Assembly (NCBI GenBank): GCA_004297935.1
Contig: SCRE01000010.1
Span: forward strand, 62,001 to 126,000
DNA: 64,000 nucleotides
Reading direction: 5' to 3'
Source of the DNA: Microbacteriaceae bacterium
GTDB lineage: Bacteria > Actinomycetota > Actinomycetes > Actinomycetales > Microbacteriaceae
Below, one piece after another: positions 61,690 to 64,000 of the stretch (positions are counted from its first letter, which is position 1; the number at the start of each line of letters is the position of its first letter). The notes under the pieces are model-generated. The model saw nothing but the letters and a program-made list of their open reading frames with translations, did not search any database and was not told where the DNA came from. Made by a program: the position numbers and the translations under genes.

Positions 61690-62843
61690 AGCTTGTGATC
61701 TCCTTGTGTGGCGCCCACCGGCGCGGAGGCTTCGGGAAGTCGAATGGTGAAGGTCGAGCCGTGCCCCGGTTGCGACCAGACTCGAACGTCTCCCCCATGA
61801 TTCTGCACGGCATGCTTGACGATCGCCAGGCCGATGCCGGTGCCGCCCGTGTCACGCGAGCGAGCCTGATCGACGCGGTAGAAGCGTTCGAAAACGCGAT
61901 CGAGATCACTCGATGGAATGCCGTCGCCCTGGTCCGTGACGGAAACCTCAACCGCGCCGTCCGCGCTTCGCACCCCGATCCCCACCCTGGATCGGTCAGG
62001 AGAATAGCGAATGGCGTTCGAGATCAGATTGTGCACGGCTGCGATGAGCAGCGCCTCGTCCCCGAACACCTCGACGTCGGTGGGTTTGCCCGTGGCCAGC
62101 TCGATCCCGCGCGCCATGGCGGCGACCCTGTTCCGATCGACGGCGGATGCGACGACCTCCGCGATCGACACCCGTCGCGAGTTCGCGACGGCATCCGTCG
62201 CCTGCAACCGGGAGAGTTCGATGATGTCCTGGGTGATCCGTGCCAATCGCGCCGACTCGGCAGCGAGCAGCTCGGCGAACCGCCGAACCGCCTCCGGATC
62301 GTCCGCAGCGGCGGTGAGGGCGTCCGTCAGCAGGCCGACCGCGGCAATCGGGGTCTTCAACTCGTGGCTGACGTTCGCGACGAAGTCACGACGCACCGCC
62401 TCCACCCGGTAGGTCTCGGTGCGATCTTCGGCCAGCAACAACACATAGCGCGAACCCAGGCGTGCGACTCGGACGTGCAAGTAGATGCTCACATCGCCGA
62501 ACGGCCCGCGCACCAGCGTGATCTCTGCCGTAACGGGTTCGCCGGCACGCCGCACCGACTCGACCAACTGCATGAGCTCTGGATGCGTCATCGCTCCGTT
62601 CCACACGATGCCGAGCGCCAGCGCTGCCTGCGAGGCCCTCACGACATTGTTGGACGGGTCGATCACCACGCCCACCGTGTCCATCGCATCGAACATCGAG
62701 TCGATGCCGTCCGGCACCGCCGGGTTGACCACACGGGCCGCGCGTTCACCGTGGCCGGCCGCGACGTGCAGCAATGCCACGAACCCGGCACCGACGACGA
62801 GGCCCAGTGCCAGAGACAGCAGCACCAACCCGGTGGAGTCCAT
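61686..62843 (-). CDS. senX3: Sensor histidine kinase SenX3
   Basis: A 385-residue sensor with an N-terminal membrane segment (LVLLSLALGLVVGAGFVALL), a PAS-like region (about 50-150), the phosphoacceptor His in FVANVSHELKTPIAA (about 170), and the ATP-binding boxes (NLISNAIRYSP, DQGDGIPSSDLDRVFERFY, GGTGIGLAIVKH). It phosphorylates RegX3 and is held inactive by phosphate through PhoU and the Pst transporter in the known system. phoU lies divergently upstream. Confidence 0.93.
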   Translation of the reverse strand: MDSTGLVLLSLALGLVVGAGFVALLHVAAGHGERAARVVNPAVPDGIDSMFDAMDTVGVVIDPSNNVVRASQAALALGIVWNGAMTHPELMQLVESVRRAGEPVTAEITLVRGPFGDVSIYLHVRVARLGSRYVLLLAEDRTETYRVEAVRRDFVANVSHELKTPIAAVGLLTDALTAAADDPEAVRRFAELLAAESARLARITQDIIELSRLQATDAVANSRRVSIAEVVASAVDRNRVAAMARGIELATGKPTDVEVFGDEALLIAAVHNLISNAIRYSPDRSRVGIGVRSADGAVEVSVTDQGDGIPSSDLDRVFERFYRVDQARSRDTGGTGIGLAIVKHAVQNHGGDVRVWSQPGHGSTFTIRLPEASAPVGATQGDHKL

Positions 62844-63019
62844 GCTCCAAGCGTACTAACGCAGGAGGAGGCATCCGACGCGTATTCCCGTCGGCAGGGT
62901 CGGCTTCAGCGAGTGTTCAGCCGGGCGGCACCGTCCGTTAACCTTGTCTGACGACGATGTCCTGAGGATCGAGCAGATCCGTCGCACAAGCGCGCCAGCA
63001 CGGAAGGGCCACAAAACGT

Positions 63020-63673
63020 ATGCGTGAAGTTTTCCAGCAGGAGTTGCGCGAGGTTCAGGACCGCCTCGTCGAGATCGCAGAACTCGTCACCTCCGCCATC
63101 ACGAACGCGACCCGCGCGTTCAATGAGTCCGATGTGTCACTTGCCGAGCAGGTGATCGCAGACGACAGCAAGATCGACGAGTTGACCGTGGTGCTCGATG
63201 AGCTGTCCATCCAGATCCTCGCCCGGCAGCAGCCGGTGGCCCGCGACCTGCGGATCGTGGTCAGCGCCCTGCGGATCAGCGCATCGCTCGAACGGATGGG
63301 CGACATGGCCGAGCACATCGCCCAGCTGGCCCGGTACCGCTTCCCGGACAAGGTCGTGCCGAAGTCGCTCCGAGGCACGTTCGCCGAGATGGGCCGGCTG
63401 GATGTGACGATCGCGCGCAAGCTCACTGAGTTGCTGCGCACCCAGGAACTGTCACTCGCCGAAGAGATCCGCAACGACGATGACGATGTCGACGACCTGC
63501 ATGTCAAGGTGTTCGACAAGGTGCTCGGTGAGAAGTGGAAGGGCGAAACCGTCGACACGGTGGATGCAACGCTCGCGTCCCGCTACCACGAACGCTTCGC
63601 CGACCACGCCGTTTCGATCGCGAAGAAGGTGCAGTACCTCGGCACCGGCGACTGGGTGCCGGAGGACATGTAG
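63020..63673 (+). CDS. phoU: Phosphate-signalling protein PhoU
   Basis: A 217-residue PhoU with two repeats of a three-helix bundle. The metal-binding motif of each repeat is seen as ADDSKIDEL (about 47-56) and NDDDDVDDLHVKVFD (about 152-166). It connects the Pst phosphate transporter with SenX3 and keeps the pathway off when phosphate is sufficient. It is divergent from senX3, the usual actinobacterial arrangement, and shares a promoter region with it. Confidence 0.95.
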   Translation: MREVFQQELREVQDRLVEIAELVTSAITNATRAFNESDVSLAEQVIADDSKIDELTVVLDELSIQILARQQPVARDLRIVVSALRISASLERMGDMAEHIAQLARYRFPDKVVPKSLRGTFAEMGRLDVTIARKLTELLRTQELSLAEEIRNDDDDVDDLHVKVFDKVLGEKWKGETVDTVDATLASRYHERFADHAVSIAKKVQYLGTGDWVPEDM

Positions 63674-63681
63674 TCCACCCC

Positions 63682-63767
63682 GTTGGTCGAGTAGGCCGCT
63701 AGCGGCCGTATCGAGACCCCGGTGAGACGGTCTCGATACGCTCGCTGGCGCTCACTACTCGACCAAC
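63682..63767. repeat. REP-like palindromic element after phoU
   Basis: The two arms GTTGGTCGAGTAGG to GTATCGAGACC (63682-63718) and GGTCTCGATACG to CTACTCGACCAAC (63729-63767) are inverted copies around a 10-base spacer. The left arm itself contains a palindrome (GGCCGCTAGCGGCC). Directly downstream of phoU, it can act as a terminator. The right arm is the sequence found within dnaX at 3315. Confidence 0.82.
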
Positions 63768-63854
63768 GGGGCCGTTGCGACTACTTGGTGCCCGAGCAAA
63801 CTCTCGCAGCTCCTTACTATGGAGTAATGGATATGCAGCGTGGTAAGATGAGTC

Positions 63855-64000
63855 ATGCCTATAGCCACCGTCACCAGCAAAGGACAGATCACGATCCCGA
63901 TCGACGTGCGCCACAAGCTCGGCCTTGACACGGGAGATCGCGTGCAATTCGTCGAACTCGACGACGGCGGCTATGAGCTCGTTCCGAGTACGGCCTCCGT
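63855..64000 (+). CDS. AbrB/SpoVT-type antitoxin, cut off by the window end
   Basis: Only the first 48 codons lie in the window. They read as an AbrB swapped-hairpin domain: [20 protein letters not shown], then [19 protein letters not shown]. Such proteins are usually antitoxins of VapB/MazE type or small regulators; a toxin gene probably follows outside the window. The ATG at 63855 has a weak GGTAAG upstream, and alternative starts were not assessed. Confidence 0.75.
   Translation, partial: MPIATVTSKGQITIPIDVRHKLGLDTGDRVQFVELDDGGYELVPSTAS

Noticed and set aside
61569-62951. Plus-strand open frame of 460 codons antisense to senX3
   Set aside because: senX3 and regX3 on the minus strand have complete family motifs; the plus-strand product has none.

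Overview
The window is GC-rich and reads as a chromosome segment of a member of the Actinomycetota, most likely family Microbacteriaceae. The evidence is gene order: senX3-regX3 with phoU, carD divergent from an LpqE-type lipoprotein, a fused ispDF, cysS-rlmB, dnaX-recR, a DUF4032 gene and a lone UgpC/MsmK-type sugar ABC ATPase. The taxon is inferred from layout, not from a database search.

Core block 1 (1-10.7 kb): a DrrAB-type ABC exporter, then on the minus strand recR, dnaX, an FAD oxidoreductase of the phytoene-dehydrogenase type, ackA and pta. The small SRP RNA (ffs) and tRNA-Ser(GGA) follow.

Accretion island (10.65-38.33 kb): the 3' end of tRNA-Ser is repeated exactly at 26966 and 38311, giving two modules in tandem. 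Module 1 (about 16.3 kb) is an integrative mobilizable element. It has a tyrosine integrase next to the tRNA, a divergent repressor/excisionase-like control region, an AbiEii-type nucleotidyltransferase pair, a MobF relaxase-helicase, an ImmA/IrrE-like protein that lacks its metalloprotease motif paired with a PIN toxin, and several DUF and hypothetical genes, some defence-like. Module 2 (about 11.3 kb) has no integrase. It is a catabolic operon: DeoR regulator, sugar ABC transporter without an ATPase, GH4 glycosidase, ROK kinase, SIS-domain enzyme, type I sulfatase, SDR dehydrogenase and the formylglycine-generating enzyme that matures the sulfatase. Together these suggest uptake, desulfation and breakdown of a sulfated (amino)sugar glycoside. 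The orphan ATPase at 41.9 kb could energise the transporter.

Core block 2 (38.5-47.1 kb): a zinc-type ArsR repressor with a His-rich CDF efflux pump whose end runs into tRNA-Thr(UGU), a DsbA-like thiol oxidoreductase, the sugar ABC ATPase, a DUF4032 protein, rlmB and cysS.

Metabolic cluster (47.3-58.07 kb): this sits between cysS and ispDF, which are close neighbours in mycobacteria. It holds a SorC-family regulator, its own Enzyme I and HPr, a complete glucitol-family PTS permease (IIC, IIB, IIA, GutM), an acetoin/pyruvate-dehydrogenase-like E1alpha, E1beta and E2, and a COG4091 (SAF-domain) oxidoreductase of the superfamily containing the DXR-II/DRL enzymes. No sorbitol-6-phosphate dehydrogenase is present. 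I propose, as inference, that the cluster imports a branched polyol such as 2-C-methyl-D-erythritol, runs the DXR-type reaction backwards to a 1-deoxyxylulose-5-phosphate-like acyloin, and cleaves that to acetyl-CoA and a triose phosphate. This is the most exciting candidate system here.

Core block 3 (58.1-64 kb): ispDF, carD, LpqE-like lipoprotein, regX3-senX3, phoU and the start of an AbrB-type antitoxin. REP-like palindromes of one family occur at 7.8 kb, 63.7 kb and inside the coding sequence of dnaX.
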